Assembly: GCF_040732315.1 (NCBI RefSeq)
Contig: NZ_CP160388.1
Location: 2,756,494-2,820,493 of the forward strand
Reading direction: 5' to 3'
Length of the DNA stretch: 64,000 nucleotides
From: Oryzisolibacter sp. LB2S
Lineage (GTDB): Bacteria; Pseudomonadota; Gammaproteobacteria; Burkholderiales; Burkholderiaceae_C
In this document: one piece after another, positions 22,424-31,476 of the stretch
How the letters are laid out: each line of letters starts with the position of its first letter
Numbering within the stretch: the first letter of the stretch is position 1
The notes under the pieces: model-generated
The model's database searches: none
Told to the model about the DNA's origin: nothing
What the model saw: the letters and a program-made list of their open reading frames with translations, nothing else
Translations under genes and position numbers: made by a program

Positions 22424-23983
22424 ATGACCACTACCATCCGGTACCACGACCTCGTGGAGTCCGTCGCTGCAGCATTGCAGTACATCAGCTACTACCACCC
22501 TGCCGACTACATCGCGCACCTGGCGCGCGCCTATGAGCGCGAGCAAAGCCCCGCGGCCAAGGACGCGATGGCGCAGATCCTCACCAACAGCAAGATGAGC
22601 GCCACGGGCCACCGCCCGATCTGCCAGGACACGGGCATCGTCAACGTGTTCCTGAAGATCGGCATGAACGTGCGCTTTGAGGGCTTTGCCGCCGACCAGA
22701 GCCTGGAGGACGCCGTCAACGAGGGCGTGCGCCGCGGCTACAACCACCCGGACAACACGCTGCGCGCCAGCGTTGTGGCCGACCCGCTGTTTGCACGCAA
22801 GAACACCCGCGACAACACCCCCGCCGTCATCAACGTGCAGATCGTGCCGGGCGACAAGCTCGACGTGACCGTGGCCGCCAAGGGCGGCGGCAGCGAGAAC
22901 AAGTCCAAGATGGTCATGATGAACCCGAGCGACAACCTGGTCGACTGGGTCTTGAAGACCGTGCCCACCATGGGCGCCGGCTGGTGCCCGCCGGGCATGC
23001 TGGGCATAGGCATCGGCGGCACGGCGGAAAAGGCCGTGCTGCTGGCCAAGGAAAGCCTGATGGAAGACCTGAACATGTACGAGCTGCAGGCCAAGGCCGC
23101 GCGCGGCGAGAAGCTTGACCAGGTCGAGGAGCTGCGCCTGGAGCTCTACGAGAAGGTCAACGCGCTGGGCATTGGCGCCCAGGGCCTGGGCGGCCTGTCC
23201 ACCGTGCTGGACGTGAAGATCAAGATGTACCCCACGCATGCCGCGAGCAAGCCCGTGGCCATGATCCCCAACTGCGCGGCCACGCGCCACGCGCATTTCG
23301 TCATGGACGGCAGCGGCCCCGTGTACCTGGAGGCCCCGAGCCTGGACCTGTGGCCCAAGATCGACTGGGCGCCGGACTACACCAAGTCCCGCCGCGTGGA
23401 TCTGAACCAGCTGACCAAGGAAGAGGTCGCGAGCTGGAAGCCCGGCGACCGCCTGCTGCTCAACGGCAAGATGCTCACCGGCCGCGACGCCGCGCACAAG
23501 CGCATCCAGGACATGCTGGCCAAGGGCGAGAAGCTGCCCGTGGACTTCACCAACCGCGTCATCTACTACGTCGGCCCCGTGGACCCGGTGCGTGACGAGG
23601 TGGTCGGCCCCGCCGGCCCCACCACGGCCACGCGCATGGACAAATTCACGCGCATGATGCTCGAGCAGACCGGCCTGATCGCCATGATCGGCAAGTCCGA
23701 GCGCGGCCCGGTCGCCATCGAGGCCATCAAGGACAACAAGAGCGCCTACCTGATGGCCGTGGGCGGCGCCGCCTACCTCGTGAGCAAGGCCATCAAGCAG
23801 GCCAGGGTGGTCGGCTTTGAAGACCTGGGCATGGAAGCCATCTACGAATTCGACGTGGTGGACATGCCCGTCACCGTGGCCGTGGACGCGGGCGGCACCA
23901 GCGCCCACATCACCGGCCCGGCCGAATGGCAAAAGCGCATCGCCGCGGGCGAGTTCAAGGGCATCGAGGTCGCCTCGGCCTGA
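22424..23983 (+). CDS. fumA: class I fumarate hydratase ([4Fe-4S])
   Basis: Iron-sulfur fumarase of 519 residues in one chain, containing both the alpha-like N-terminal and beta-like C-terminal domains. Candidate cluster cysteines are in HRPICQDTGIVNVF, AGWCPPGMLGIGIGG and MIPNCAATRHAHF. The C-terminal GPTTATRMDKFT region binds substrate in this family. ATG at 22424 gives MTTTIRYHDLVESV; the longer frame from 22373 is rejected as leader. Together with the divergent fumC it provides iron-dependent and iron-independent isoenzymes. A good terminator follows. Confidence 0.93.
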   Translation: MTTTIRYHDLVESVAAALQYISYYHPADYIAHLARAYEREQSPAAKDAMAQILTNSKMSATGHRPICQDTGIVNVFLKIGMNVRFEGFAADQSLEDAVNEGVRRGYNHPDNTLRASVVADPLFARKNTRDNTPAVINVQIVPGDKLDVTVAAKGGGSENKSKMVMMNPSDNLVDWVLKTVPTMGAGWCPPGMLGIGIGGTAEKAVLLAKESLMEDLNMYELQAKAARGEKLDQVEELRLELYEKVNALGIGAQGLGGLSTVLDVKIKMYPTHAASKPVAMIPNCAATRHAHFVMDGSGPVYLEAPSLDLWPKIDWAPDYTKSRRVDLNQLTKEEVASWKPGDRLLLNGKMLTGRDAAHKRIQDMLAKGEKLPVDFTNRVIYYVGPVDPVRDEVVGPAGPTTATRMDKFTRMMLEQTGLIAMIGKSERGPVAIEAIKDNKSAYLMAVGGAAYLVSKAIKQARVVGFEDLGMEAIYEFDVVDMPVTVAVDAGGTSAHITGPAEWQKRIAAGEFKGIEVASA

Positions 23984-24050
23984 AAGGCTCGGGAAGCACG
24001 AGAGGCCCGAGAAGCCTGACCGGACGGGCAGCCCCCTGCCCGCCCATGAG

Positions 24051-24076
24051 AAGCCGCCGACTGGCGGCTTTTTTTG
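24051..24076 (+). terminator. intrinsic terminator after fumA
   Basis: Stem AAGCCGCC / GGCGGCTT around GACT, followed by a run of seven or more T. Confidence 0.92.
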
Positions 24077-24152
24077 TGCCCCCCGCGCCATGCGGCCTGG
24101 GCCCGCAGGCGCTACAGTGCCGCACCATCGTCGCCACCGCACAGGGCCTGCC

Positions 24153-25103
24153 ATGTCTCCTTCCCCCATCCCTGCCGCCCCACCCGCATCCGAGCGCCTG
24201 CGCTTTGCCATCATGGGCGCGGGCGCCGTGGGCTGCTATTTCGGCGCGCTGCTGGCGCGCGCCGGCCATGCCGTCACCCTCATCGGTCGCCCGCACCATG
24301 TGCAGGCGATCGCCTCGCGCGGCCTGCGGCTGCAGACGGCCACCGAGGATGTGCATCTGCCCATGGGGGCGAGCACCGATGCCGCCGCCGTGGCCGGCGC
24401 CGACGTGGTGCTGCTGTGCGTCAAGTCCACCGACACCGAGTCCGCCGCCCGGCAGATTCAGCCCCACCTCACGCCCGGCGCCCTGGTGCTCACGCTGCAG
24501 AACGGCGTGGACAACGACGAGCGCGTGCGCGCCGTGCTGGGCCCGGGGCAGAGCGTGGCTGCGGCCGTGGTCTATGTGGCCACGGCCATGGCCGGGCCGG
24601 GCCATGTGCGCCACTTCGGGCGCGGCGAGCTGGTGATCGCGCCCTCGCCGCTCGCGCCGCGCCTGACGCGCGAGCTGAGCGCGGCGGGCATCCGGGCCCA
24701 GGTGTCGGACAACGTGCGCGGCGCACTCTGGGCCAAGCTGGTCATCAACTGCGCCTACAACGCGCTGTCGGCCATCGTGCAAGAACCCTACGGCTGGCTG
24801 GTGCAGCAGGACGGGGCCCAGGAGGTGATCGCCGACCTCGTGGCCGAATGCCTGGCCGTCGCGCAGGCCGACGGCGTGCAGCTGCCGGGCGACGTGCACG
24901 ACGCCGTGCGCGGCATTGCACAGACCATGCCGGCTCAGCTGTCCTCCACCGCGCAGGACCTCGCGCGCGGCCGGCCATCGGAGATCGAACACCTGAACGG
25001 CTATGTGGTGCAGCGCGGCGCGGCCCTGGGCGTGGCCACGCCCGTCAACCGCACGCTGCTGGTGCTGGTGCGCATGGCGCAGGCGGCGCACCCCAGCCCG
25101 TAG
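24153..25103 (+). CDS. panE: 2-dehydropantoate 2-reductase family protein
   Basis: NADPH-dependent ketopantoate reductase of 316 residues, expected to make pantoate for coenzyme A synthesis. The N-terminal Rossmann fold opens with FAIMGAGAVGCYFGALLARAG. The family's LTLQNGVDND motif and the C-terminal domain lysine/asparagine block ALWAKLVINCAYNALSAI are visible. ATG at 24153 is the first after the fumA terminator. Many bacteria hold several PanE-like paralogues, so assignment to pantoate synthesis is probable rather than certain. Confidence 0.85.
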   Translation: MSPSPIPAAPPASERLRFAIMGAGAVGCYFGALLARAGHAVTLIGRPHHVQAIASRGLRLQTATEDVHLPMGASTDAAAVAGADVVLLCVKSTDTESAARQIQPHLTPGALVLTLQNGVDNDERVRAVLGPGQSVAAAVVYVATAMAGPGHVRHFGRGELVIAPSPLAPRLTRELSAAGIRAQVSDNVRGALWAKLVINCAYNALSAIVQEPYGWLVQQDGAQEVIADLVAECLAVAQADGVQLPGDVHDAVRGIAQTMPAQLSSTAQDLARGRPSEIEHLNGYVVQRGAALGVATPVNRTLLVLVRMAQAAHPSP

Positions 25104-25141
25104 TCCATGGAACGCAGCGCGCAAAGCGGGTGCGGAATCCG

Positions 25142-25193
25142 CAAAAACAATAGCTGTTCGCGCTTGTCCATGGCGCGCCAGCGGCCATTTTGG
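25142..25193. repeat. dispersed palindromic element copy
   Basis: Begins CAAAAACAATAGCTGTTCGC, continues with GCTTGTCCATGG and CGCGCCAGCGGCCATTTTGG. It fills the gap between the convergent panE-like and CoA-transferase genes. Confidence 0.75.
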
Positions 25194-26402
25194 CTATGCA
25201 ACGGCAGCGGCCTCATGGAGCGCCGCCACCTCGTCCGGCGTATAGCCCAGCCCCGCGAGCAGCTCGCGGGTGTGCTGGCCCAGGCGGGGCGGGTCGGCAC
25301 GCACGCCCGGGCGTCGGCCCGCCAGGCGCAGCGGCAGCAGCGTGGTGCGCGCGCGCTGGCCCGCGCGCTCGCCGTCGGGCAGCGTGATCTCTGCCAGGCC
25401 TGCCGTGGCGTTCAGGTGCGGGTCGTCAAACAGCTGCTCAGGCCGCAGGATGGGCGCGAACGGCAGGCCATGGCGCTCGAACGTGGCGGCCAGCTCCTCG
25501 GCCCGGTGCGCGGCCAGGCGCCGGCGCAGCTCGGGCAGCAGCGTGGCGCGGGCGCGCACGCGGTCGTTGTTGCTCGCGTGGCGCGGGTCGGCCTTCAGGT
25601 CGGCATAGCCCATGGCATCGCAAAAGGTCTGCCATTGCGCGTCGCTGACGACGGCCAGGAAGATCTGCCCCCCGTCCTTCACGCCGAACACGTCGTACAC
25701 GCCCCAGGAGGAAATGCGCTCGGGCATGGGCGCGGCCGGCTCACCGGTGACGGCGTATTGCATCATGTGCTGGCCCACGAGCAGCACGTTGTTCTCGAAC
25801 AGCGCCGCGTCCACCTCCTGACCGCGGCCCGTGCGCCCGCGCTGCATCAGCGCGGCCATGGCCCCGATGGCGCCGAACATGCCGCCCATGATGTCGTTGA
25901 CGCTGCTGCCCGCGCGCAGCGGGTCACCGGGGCGGCCCGTCATGTAGGCCAGGCCGCCCATCATCTGCACCACCTCGTCGAGCGCCGTGCGGTGCTCGTA
26001 CGGCCCGGGCAGAAAGCCGCTGTGGTTCACGTAGATCAGGCCCTCGTTGAGGCGCGACAGGGACGCGTAGTCCAACCCGTGGCGGGCCATCACGCCGGGC
26101 TTGAAGTTCTGCGCCACCACGTCGGCGCTGCTGGCCAGGCGTATCGCCACCTCCAGCCCCGCGCGGTTGCGCAGGTCGATGGCGATGCTTTTCTTGTTGC
26201 GGTTGAACATGGGAAAGAACCCCGCACCCGCACCGAGCAGGTGGCGCGTGCGGTCGCCGTCTATGGGCTCGACCTTGATGACCTCGGCCCCCAGGTCGGC
26301 CAGCACCATGCCGCAGGTGGGGCCCATGACCATGTGGGTGAACTCCACCACGCGCAGGCCGTCGAGCGGCAGGGCGGTGCCAGCAGATGTTGTCGTATTC
26401 AT
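25194..26402 (-). CDS. CaiB/BaiF-type (family III) CoA-transferase
   Basis: Transfers CoA between a donor acyl-CoA and a carboxylic acid; the substrate is unknown. The 402-residue product begins LDGLRVVEFTHMVMGPTCGM, has the DLGAEVIKVEPIDGD CoA-site region, the NRNKKSIAIDLR block and the FKPGVMARHGLDY stretch typical of the family. The aspartate that carries the CoA thioester in CaiB/Frc is expected near FEHRTALDE/YVNHSG, but I cannot fix it by eye. ATG at 26402 gives MNTTTSAGTALPLDG. It is divergent from an HxlR-type regulator, which probably controls it. Confidence 0.88.
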   Translation of the reverse strand: MNTTTSAGTALPLDGLRVVEFTHMVMGPTCGMVLADLGAEVIKVEPIDGDRTRHLLGAGAGFFPMFNRNKKSIAIDLRNRAGLEVAIRLASSADVVAQNFKPGVMARHGLDYASLSRLNEGLIYVNHSGFLPGPYEHRTALDEVVQMMGGLAYMTGRPGDPLRAGSSVNDIMGGMFGAIGAMAALMQRGRTGRGQEVDAALFENNVLLVGQHMMQYAVTGEPAAPMPERISSWGVYDVFGVKDGGQIFLAVVSDAQWQTFCDAMGYADLKADPRHASNNDRVRARATLLPELRRRLAAHRAEELAATFERHGLPFAPILRPEQLFDDPHLNATAGLAEITLPDGERAGQRARTTLLPLRLAGRRPGVRADPPRLGQHTRELLAGLGYTPDEVAALHEAAAVA

Positions 26403-26538
26403 GACGCAGCGAAGAAGAGAGACGGGACAGAAGATGGCGGGCCGCCGAGCATGCCACGGGGTGCAAGCACTCCCGGTGAGCGTCAACGTGGCCTGTGATT
26501 CTTTTCAGACGAACAGACACGGTAGTCATACGCCAGGA

Positions 26539-26583
26539 GCTACCAAACTTGTAGCATCCCAAAATCCACGCTACCATACTGCT
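26539..26583. promoter_or_regulatory. candidate operator for the HxlR-type regulator
   Basis: GCTAC-CAAACTT-GTAGC is a perfect 5-bp inverted repeat, and a related GCTACCATACTGCTATGG begins 31 bp later, about three helical turns. Both lie in the 255-bp divergent region between the CoA-transferase and regulator genes. Confidence 0.4.
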
Positions 26584-26657
26584 ATGGTTTTTCGACCCAC
26601 CGCCTGGCCCGCCAGGGCGGCAACCCTCACCCAACCCAAGCGCAAGGAGAAGCGTTC

Positions 26658-26963
26658 ATGAGCTCCAAAGAAAACGCCGCCGTCTTCCAGCTGTTCGAGA
26701 AGCTCGAATGCCGCTACGCGCTGCGCGTGCTGTGGGCCCTGCGCGACGGCCATCCGCAGACCTTCCGCCTGCTGCAGGACAGCGTGGGCGGCATCACGCC
26801 CAACACGCTCAACACCCGCATCAAGGAGCTCCGCGAGGCCGGCTTTCTCGATCATGGCAGCGACGGCTACATCGTCACGCCCTCGGGGCAGGACCTGCTC
26901 AAGCGCCTGTCCGACGTGCAGGCCTTTGCCAACCGCTGGTCAGCCGCGCGCGTCAAGAAGTAA
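26658..26963 (+). CDS. HxlR-type winged-helix transcriptional regulator
   Basis: A 101-residue DNA-binding protein: KLECRYALRVLWALRDG, FRLLQDSVGGITPNTLNTRI (recognition helix) and the wing DHGSDGYIVTPSGQDLL. These are the positions of the HxlR/MarR-like winged helix. No ligand domain is present. An AAGGAGAAG lies just before the start. It is divergent from the CoA-transferase gene; local control of that gene is the simplest inference. Confidence 0.85.
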   Translation: MSSKENAAVFQLFEKLECRYALRVLWALRDGHPQTFRLLQDSVGGITPNTLNTRIKELREAGFLDHGSDGYIVTPSGQDLLKRLSDVQAFANRWSAARVKK

Positions 26964-27004
26964 GCGCCCTGCAAGACACACGCCGTCCCCGCCTGGCGTG
27001 TTTT

Positions 27005-27054
27005 CGAGCTGCAGCGCTTGCTGGTCAAGCGCGAGCAGCTATCATTTTTTCAAC
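27005..27054. repeat. dispersed palindromic element copy upstream of the FKBP gene
   Basis: GAGCTGCAGCGCTTGCTGG and TCAAGCGCGAGCAGCTATCA form arms of an imperfect hairpin, ending in TTTTTT. It ends 13 nt before the FKBP start codon, so it lies in the leader. Confidence 0.78.
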
Positions 27055-27067
27055 GACAAGGAAACCC

Positions 27068-27427
27068 ATGGCCTTCACCACCACCGCCTCCGGCCTGCAG
27101 TATGAAGACACCGTCGTCGGCACGGGCGCCGCGGCCACGCGCGGCCAGTCCGTGCGCGTGCACTACACGGGCTGGCTCTACAAGGACGGCCAGCAGGGCG
27201 CCAAGTTCGACTCCAGCCGCGACCGCAACGACCCGTTCGAATTCCCCCTGGGCGCGGGCATGGTCATCAAGGGCTGGGACGAGGGCGTGCAGGGCATGCA
27301 GATCGGCGGCCAGCGCACGCTCATCATCCCGCCCGAACTGGGCTACGGCGCGCGCGGCGCGGGCGGCGTGATCCCGCCCAACGCCACGCTCAAGTTCGAC
27401 GTGGAGCTGCTGGCCGTCCAGGGCTGA
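27068..27427 (+). CDS. FKBP-type peptidyl-prolyl cis-trans isomerase
   Basis: Cytoplasmic single-domain FKBP of 119 residues with no signal peptide. The core is VRVHYTGWLYKDGQQGAKFD, the active-site FPLGAGMVIKGWDEGVQGM, and RTLIIPPELGYGARGAGGVI with the terminal LKFDVELLAV. This matches FkpB-like small isomerases of betaproteobacteria that assist protein folding. ATG at 27068 sits next to an AAGGAAA; the dispersed element precedes it. Confidence 0.93.
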   Translation: MAFTTTASGLQYEDTVVGTGAAATRGQSVRVHYTGWLYKDGQQGAKFDSSRDRNDPFEFPLGAGMVIKGWDEGVQGMQIGGQRTLIIPPELGYGARGAGGVIPPNATLKFDVELLAVQG

Positions 27428-27469
27428 GTGGCTGTGCTGGCGCCCTGCCCCGCCTGGGGCAGCCGCCAA

Positions 27470-27504
27470 CAAAAAAGGAGCGTGGTCCCCACGCTCCTTT
27501 TTTT
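27470..27504. terminator. bidirectional intrinsic terminator
   Basis: AAAAAAGGAGCGTGG and CCACGCTCCTTTTTTT form a strong stem with A on one side and T on the other. It lies between the convergent FKBP and rimO genes and should serve both. Confidence 0.93.
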
Positions 27505-27515
27505 ATGTGCAACCG

Positions 27516-28907
27516 TCACACCGGCAGGCCGACCAGGTCATGGCCCTGGGTGCCCACGATGCGCGCCTTGACGAAGTCGCCCACCTTGTAGGTCTTGCTG
27601 ATTTTCTCGGGCGGCAGCAGGTGCACAAGGCCGTCAATCTCGGGCGCATCGGCCCAGCTGCGGCCCACGCCGCCCTTCTTGCCCAGGCCTACGGACTTGT
27701 CGACCAGCACCTGCAGGGTCTGGCCCACGCGTCGCTGCAGGCGCGCGGTGGAGACTTCCTCTGCCACGGCCATGAAGCGCGCGCGGCGCTCCTCGCGCAG
27801 CTCCTGGGGCAGCATGCCGGGCAGATCGTTGGCGGCCGCGCCCTTGACATTGCTGTAGGCAAAGCAGCCGGCGCGGTCGATCTGGGCCTCGCGCAGGAAG
27901 TCCAGCAAGTGGGCAAACTCCTCCTCGGTCTCGCCGGGGAAGCCCGCGATGAAGGTGCTGCGAATCACGAGCTCGGGGCACATCTCGCGCCAGCGCTGGA
28001 TGCGCTCGAGGTTCTTCTCGCCGCTGGCCGGGCGCTTCATGCGCTTCAGAACATCGGGGTGGCTGTGCTGGAAGGGCACGTCCAGATAGGGCAGCACCAG
28101 GCCATCCTGCATCAGCGGGATGATGTCGTCCACGCTCGGATAGGGGTAGACATAGTGCAGGCGCACCCAGGCGCCGTAGCCCTTGGCGATCTCGCCCAGG
28201 GTCTGGACCAGCTCGAGCAGGCGCGTGCGCACGGGCTTGCCGTCCCAGAAGCCGGTGCGGTACTTCACGTCCACGCCGTAGGCCGAGGTGTCCTGGCTCA
28301 CGACCAAGAGCTCCTTGACGCCGCCCTCGAACAGCGCGCGCGCCTCCTTGAGCACGTCGCCCACGGGGCGCGAGACCAGGTCGCCGCGCATCGACGGGAT
28401 GATGCAGAACGTGCAGCGATGGTTGCAGCCCTCGCTGATCTTCAGGTAGGCATAGTGGCGCGGCGTGAGCTTGATGCCGGCATCGCCAAAGCTGCCGGGC
28501 ACCAGGTCCAGGAAGGGGTCGTGCGGCTTGGGCAGGTGCTGGTGCACATGCTCCATGACCTCCTGCGCGGCATGCGGGCCGGTGACGGCGAGCACATTGG
28601 GGTGCACGCCCTTGACGAGGTTGCCACCGCCGTCATCGGCACGCGCACCCAGGCAGCCGGTGACGATGACCTTGCCGTTGTCGGCCAGCGCCTCGCCAAT
28701 GGTGTCCAGGCTCTCGCGCACGGCGTCGTCGATGAAGCCGCAGGTGTTGACGATGACCAGGTCCGCGCCCTGGAAGGTCTTGGAGGTCTCGTAGCCCTCG
28801 GCCGAGAGCTGCGTGAGTATGAGTTCGGAGTCCGTCAGGTTCTTGGGGCAGCCCAGGCTGACGAAGCCGATCTTCGGGGTTTTCGTGGGGGAGAGTGCAT
28901 CGCTCAT
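27516..28907 (-). CDS. rimO: ribosomal protein uS12 methylthiotransferase
   Basis: Radical-SAM enzyme that methylthiolates Asp88 of ribosomal protein S12. The 463-residue product has the N-terminal UPF0004 cysteines ([21 protein letters not shown] and TGCLGARAD), the radical-SAM motif [15 protein letters not shown] and a C-terminal TRAM domain (about residues 390-463). The spacing and the CPKNLTDSE sequence distinguish it from MiaB. A small insertion, [17 protein letters not shown], follows the third cysteine. Confidence 0.96.
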   Translation of the reverse strand: MSDALSPTKTPKIGFVSLGCPKNLTDSELILTQLSAEGYETSKTFQGADLVIVNTCGFIDDAVRESLDTIGEALADNGKVIVTGCLGARADDGGGNLVKGVHPNVLAVTGPHAAQEVMEHVHQHLPKPHDPFLDLVPGSFGDAGIKLTPRHYAYLKISEGCNHRCTFCIIPSMRGDLVSRPVGDVLKEARALFEGGVKELLVVSQDTSAYGVDVKYRTGFWDGKPVRTRLLELVQTLGEIAKGYGAWVRLHYVYPYPSVDDIIPLMQDGLVLPYLDVPFQHSHPDVLKRMKRPASGEKNLERIQRWREMCPELVIRSTFIAGFPGETEEEFAHLLDFLREAQIDRAGCFAYSNVKGAAANDLPGMLPQELREERRARFMAVAEEVSTARLQRRVGQTLQVLVDKSVGLGKKGGVGRSWADAPEIDGLVHLLPPEKISKTYKVGDFVKARIVGTQGHDLVGLPV

Positions 28908-28964
28908 CCCCGTATTGTCCCAGTTTGGCCGAAACCGGCGTTGCTGTCGGCCTTCAGTCGGCCT

Positions 28965-29504
28965 TCAGCGCTTCTTGATGCCGAACGCACCCAGCATCTG
29001 CTCGGTCTGCTTCTGCATCTGCTCCTGCATCTGCTGGTACATGGTTTGCGACTGCTCCATGTAGTTGCCCATCAGCCCCTTCATCATGGGTGACTGCAGG
29101 TTCATGAACTGCGACCACATCTCGGGCGTGAAGCCCTGGGTCTGCTCGGCCAGCTTGGCCTGCATCTCGGTGAACATCTGCACGTTCTTCTCAAGGTAGC
29201 TGCCCATGAAGCCCTGCATGGCGTGGCCGTAGAAGCGGATGATGTTGGCCAGCGCCGCCTCGCTGAACATGGGCGCGCCGCCGGCCTCCTCCTCCAGGAT
29301 GATCTGCAGCAGGATGCTGCGCGTGAGGTCCTCGCCGCTCTTGGCATCGCGCACGACGACCGACTCGCCGTTCATGACCAGCTGCTTGACCTCGGCCAGC
29401 GTGACATAGGTCGACGTGGAAGTGTCGTACAGGCGGCGATTGGGGTATTTCTTGATGACGCGCTGCGCGCTCTTGGCTTCCGGCGTGGGATTGGTGTCGG
29501 TCAC
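28965..29504 (-). CDS. phaR: polyhydroxyalkanoate synthesis regulator
   Basis: PhaR represses phasin and PHA genes and binds PHA granules. The 179-residue product begins with the PHB/PHA accumulation-regulator DNA-binding domain (VIKKYPNRRLYDTSTSTYVT), then a middle domain (LLQIILEEEAGGAPMFSE) and a Gln/Met-rich helical tail (QMQEQMQKQTEQMLGAFG) suited to granule binding. No phaC or phaA lies in the window. It indicates that this bacterium makes PHA. Confidence 0.95.
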   Translation of the reverse strand: MTDTNPTPEAKSAQRVIKKYPNRRLYDTSTSTYVTLAEVKQLVMNGESVVVRDAKSGEDLTRSILLQIILEEEAGGAPMFSEAALANIIRFYGHAMQGFMGSYLEKNVQMFTEMQAKLAEQTQGFTPEMWSQFMNLQSPMMKGLMGNYMEQSQTMYQQMQEQMQKQTEQMLGAFGIKKR

Positions 29505-29652
29505 TTACGGCTCCTCGGGTCTCTCGCCCGTCGTGTATTGCAGTGCAACAGATTCTAGAGAGGCCACGGCCGCGATACGGACAGGAATACCCTGAGCGCC
29601 CGGACTGCCGGGCGCCAAGGGCGGCCGCACTGCCGCAGCAGCCTTGAAAAAG

Positions 29653-29690
29653 CAAAAAGCCGTTGCATGTCATGGACTTGCAACGGCTTT
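29653..29690 (-). terminator. intrinsic terminator of the tRNA array
   Basis: On the minus strand AGCCGTTGCA and TGCAACGGCT form a perfect 10-bp stem around a 13-nt loop, followed by TTTTTGCTTTTT. Confidence 0.92.
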
Positions 29691-29702
29691 GCCTCAAACT
29701 CT

Positions 29703-29779
29703 TGGCGGAGTGGACGGGACTCGAACCCGCGACCCCCGGCGTGACAGGCCGGTATTCTAACCGACTGAACTACCACTCC
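29703..29779 (-). tRNA. tRNA-Asp (GTC)
   Basis: Complete 77-nt cloverleaf with encoded CCA. The acceptor GGAGTGG pairs with CCACTCC, the anticodon loop CTGTCAC gives GTC, and the T arm contains GGGTTCGAGTCCC. It is last in a three-tRNA array. Confidence 0.97.
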
Positions 29780-29826
29780 GCGTCGGTATTGCGTTCGACT
29801 CTTGCGAGTCCAAGTGCAATAAAACT

Positions 29827-29902
29827 TGGCGACCCTACGGGGATTCGAACCCCGGTACTCACCGTGAAAGGGTGATGTCCTAGGCCTCTAGACGATAGGG
29901 TC
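29827..29902 (-). tRNA. tRNA-Glu (TTC)
   Basis: Complete 76-nt cloverleaf with encoded CCA. The acceptor is GACCCTA / TAGGGTC, the anticodon stem-loop CACCC-TTTCACG gives TTC, and the T arm contains GGGGTTCGAATCCCC. It lies two genes away from gltX, whose product charges it. Confidence 0.97.
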
Positions 29903-29934
29903 AAAACCTAAGAACTTCCGTTCGATTTTTCAGG

Positions 29935-30010
<76 letters not shown>

Positions 30011-30060
30011 GTTGATGTCAACCTCGAACTGCTTCGTTGTCGTCATCACCTGAGCCTCAA

Positions 30061-30090
30061 ATTATATACAGAGTTTCAGTGGTTTTGCAA
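30061..30090 (-). promoter_or_regulatory. sigma-70 promoter of the tRNA array
   Basis: On the minus strand, TTGCAA and TATAAT are separated by 18 bp, placing the transcript start about 45 nt before tRNA-Ala. The -35 box lies inside the last codons of gltX, so the tRNAs can be made independently of the upstream cluster. Confidence 0.75.
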
Positions 30091-31476
30091 ACGCGCGAGA
30101 ATTTTTTCGCGCCCAAGCAATTCCAGCACCGCATCGACCGATGGCGTGTGCGCCGTGCCCATGGTGAGCACGCGCACGGGCATGGCCAGCTGCGGCATCT
30201 TGGCGCCCTGCTCCTTGAGCACCTGCTTGAGGGCCGCGGCGATCGCGTCCTTGTTCCATTCCACGCTCTGCATGGCAGCAGCAAAGGCGGCGAGCAGCGG
30301 CTGGGCCGCTTCCGTCACATGCTTGGCCAGGTCTTCGGCGTTGCGCTCGATGGCGTCCACATAGAACAGGCGCACCCAGGCGGCCAGGTCGACCAGGGTG
30401 TCGCAGCGGTCCTTGAACAGCGCGCAGATGCGCGGCAGGCGCTCGTCCAGCTGGGCTGCCGGCACGCCCGCCTTTTCGGCGAACGGCGTGACCAGGCGGG
30501 CCAGTTCGGCATCGTCCAGCGCCTTCATGTGCTGGGCGTTGACCCAGCGCAGCTTGGCCTCGTCGAACTGACCGGCGCTGCGCCCCAGGTGGTCGAGGTT
30601 GAACCATTCCAGGAACTGCGCGCGCGAGAAGATCTCGTCGTCGCCATGGCTCCAGCCCAGGCGCGCGAGATAGTTGACCATGGCGTCGGGCAGGTAGCCC
30701 TCGTCACGGTACTGCGTGACGGCCTTGGCGCCGTTTCTCTTGCTCATCTTCTCGCCGGCTTCGTTGAGCACGGTGGGCAGGTGGGCAAACACCGGCACCT
30801 GCGCACCCAGGGCCTCGAAGATATGGATCTGGCGCGGCGTGTTGTTCACATGGTCGTCGCCACGGATAACATGGGTGATGCCCATGTCCATGTCGTCCAC
30901 GCAGACGCAGAAGTTGTAGGTGGGCGTGCCGTCGGGGCGGGCGATGACCAGGTCGTCGAGCTCGCTGTTCTGAAACTCGATGCGGCCCTTGCACTTGTCG
31001 TCCCAGGCCACCACGCCGGTTTGCGGCGTCTTGAAGCGCAGCACGGGCTGCACGCCTTCGGGAATGGGCGGCAGCTGCTTGCCCGGCTCGGGGCGCCAGG
31101 TGCCGTCGTAGCGCGGCTTTTCCTTGTTGGCCATCTGGCGCTCGCGCAGCGCGTCGAGTTCCTGCACGCTCATGTAGCAGGGATAGACATGGCCGCTGGC
31201 CTTGAGCCGTTCGAGCACCTCGCGGTAGCGGTCCATGCGCTGCATCTGGTAGTACGGGCCCTCGTCATGGTCTAGCTGCAGCCAGGCCATGCCCTCCAGG
31301 ATGACGTCGACCGAGGCCTGGGTGGAGCGCTCCAGATCCGTGTCTTCGATGCGCAGGATGAAGTCGCCACCGTTGGCGCGGGCAAAGGCCCAGGGGTAGA
31401 GCGCCGAGCGGATGTTGCCCAGGTGGATGAAGCCCGTGGGGGACGGAGCGAATCGGGTACGTACTTTCTGTGTCAT
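30076..31476 (-). CDS. gltX: glutamyl-tRNA synthetase
   Basis: Class I synthetase that charges tRNA-Glu. The 466-residue product begins with [20 protein letters not shown] (HIGH motif as HLGN) and carries KMSKRNG (KMSKS-type loop). The four zinc-site cysteines of some GltX proteins are not evident. ATG at 31476 overlaps the metZ stop as ATGA, which suggests coupled translation; the longer upstream frame is the metZ shadow. The gene lies directly upstream of an array containing tRNA-Glu. Confidence 0.96.
   Translation of the reverse strand: MTQKVRTRFAPSPTGFIHLGNIRSALYPWAFARANGGDFILRIEDTDLERSTQASVDVILEGMAWLQLDHDEGPYYQMQRMDRYREVLERLKASGHVYPCYMSVQELDALRERQMANKEKPRYDGTWRPEPGKQLPPIPEGVQPVLRFKTPQTGVVAWDDKCKGRIEFQNSELDDLVIARPDGTPTYNFCVCVDDMDMGITHVIRGDDHVNNTPRQIHIFEALGAQVPVFAHLPTVLNEAGEKMSKRNGAKAVTQYRDEGYLPDAMVNYLARLGWSHGDDEIFSRAQFLEWFNLDHLGRSAGQFDEAKLRWVNAQHMKALDDAELARLVTPFAEKAGVPAAQLDERLPRICALFKDRCDTLVDLAAWVRLFYVDAIERNAEDLAKHVTEAAQPLLAAFAAAMQSVEWNKDAIAAALKQVLKEQGAKMPQLAMPVRVLTMGTAHTPSVDAVLELLGREKILARLQNH

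Noticed and set aside
29663..29875. Plus-strand frame with EWTGLEPATPGV
   Set aside because: Antisense of the tRNA-Asp and tRNA-Glu genes, a common false annotation.
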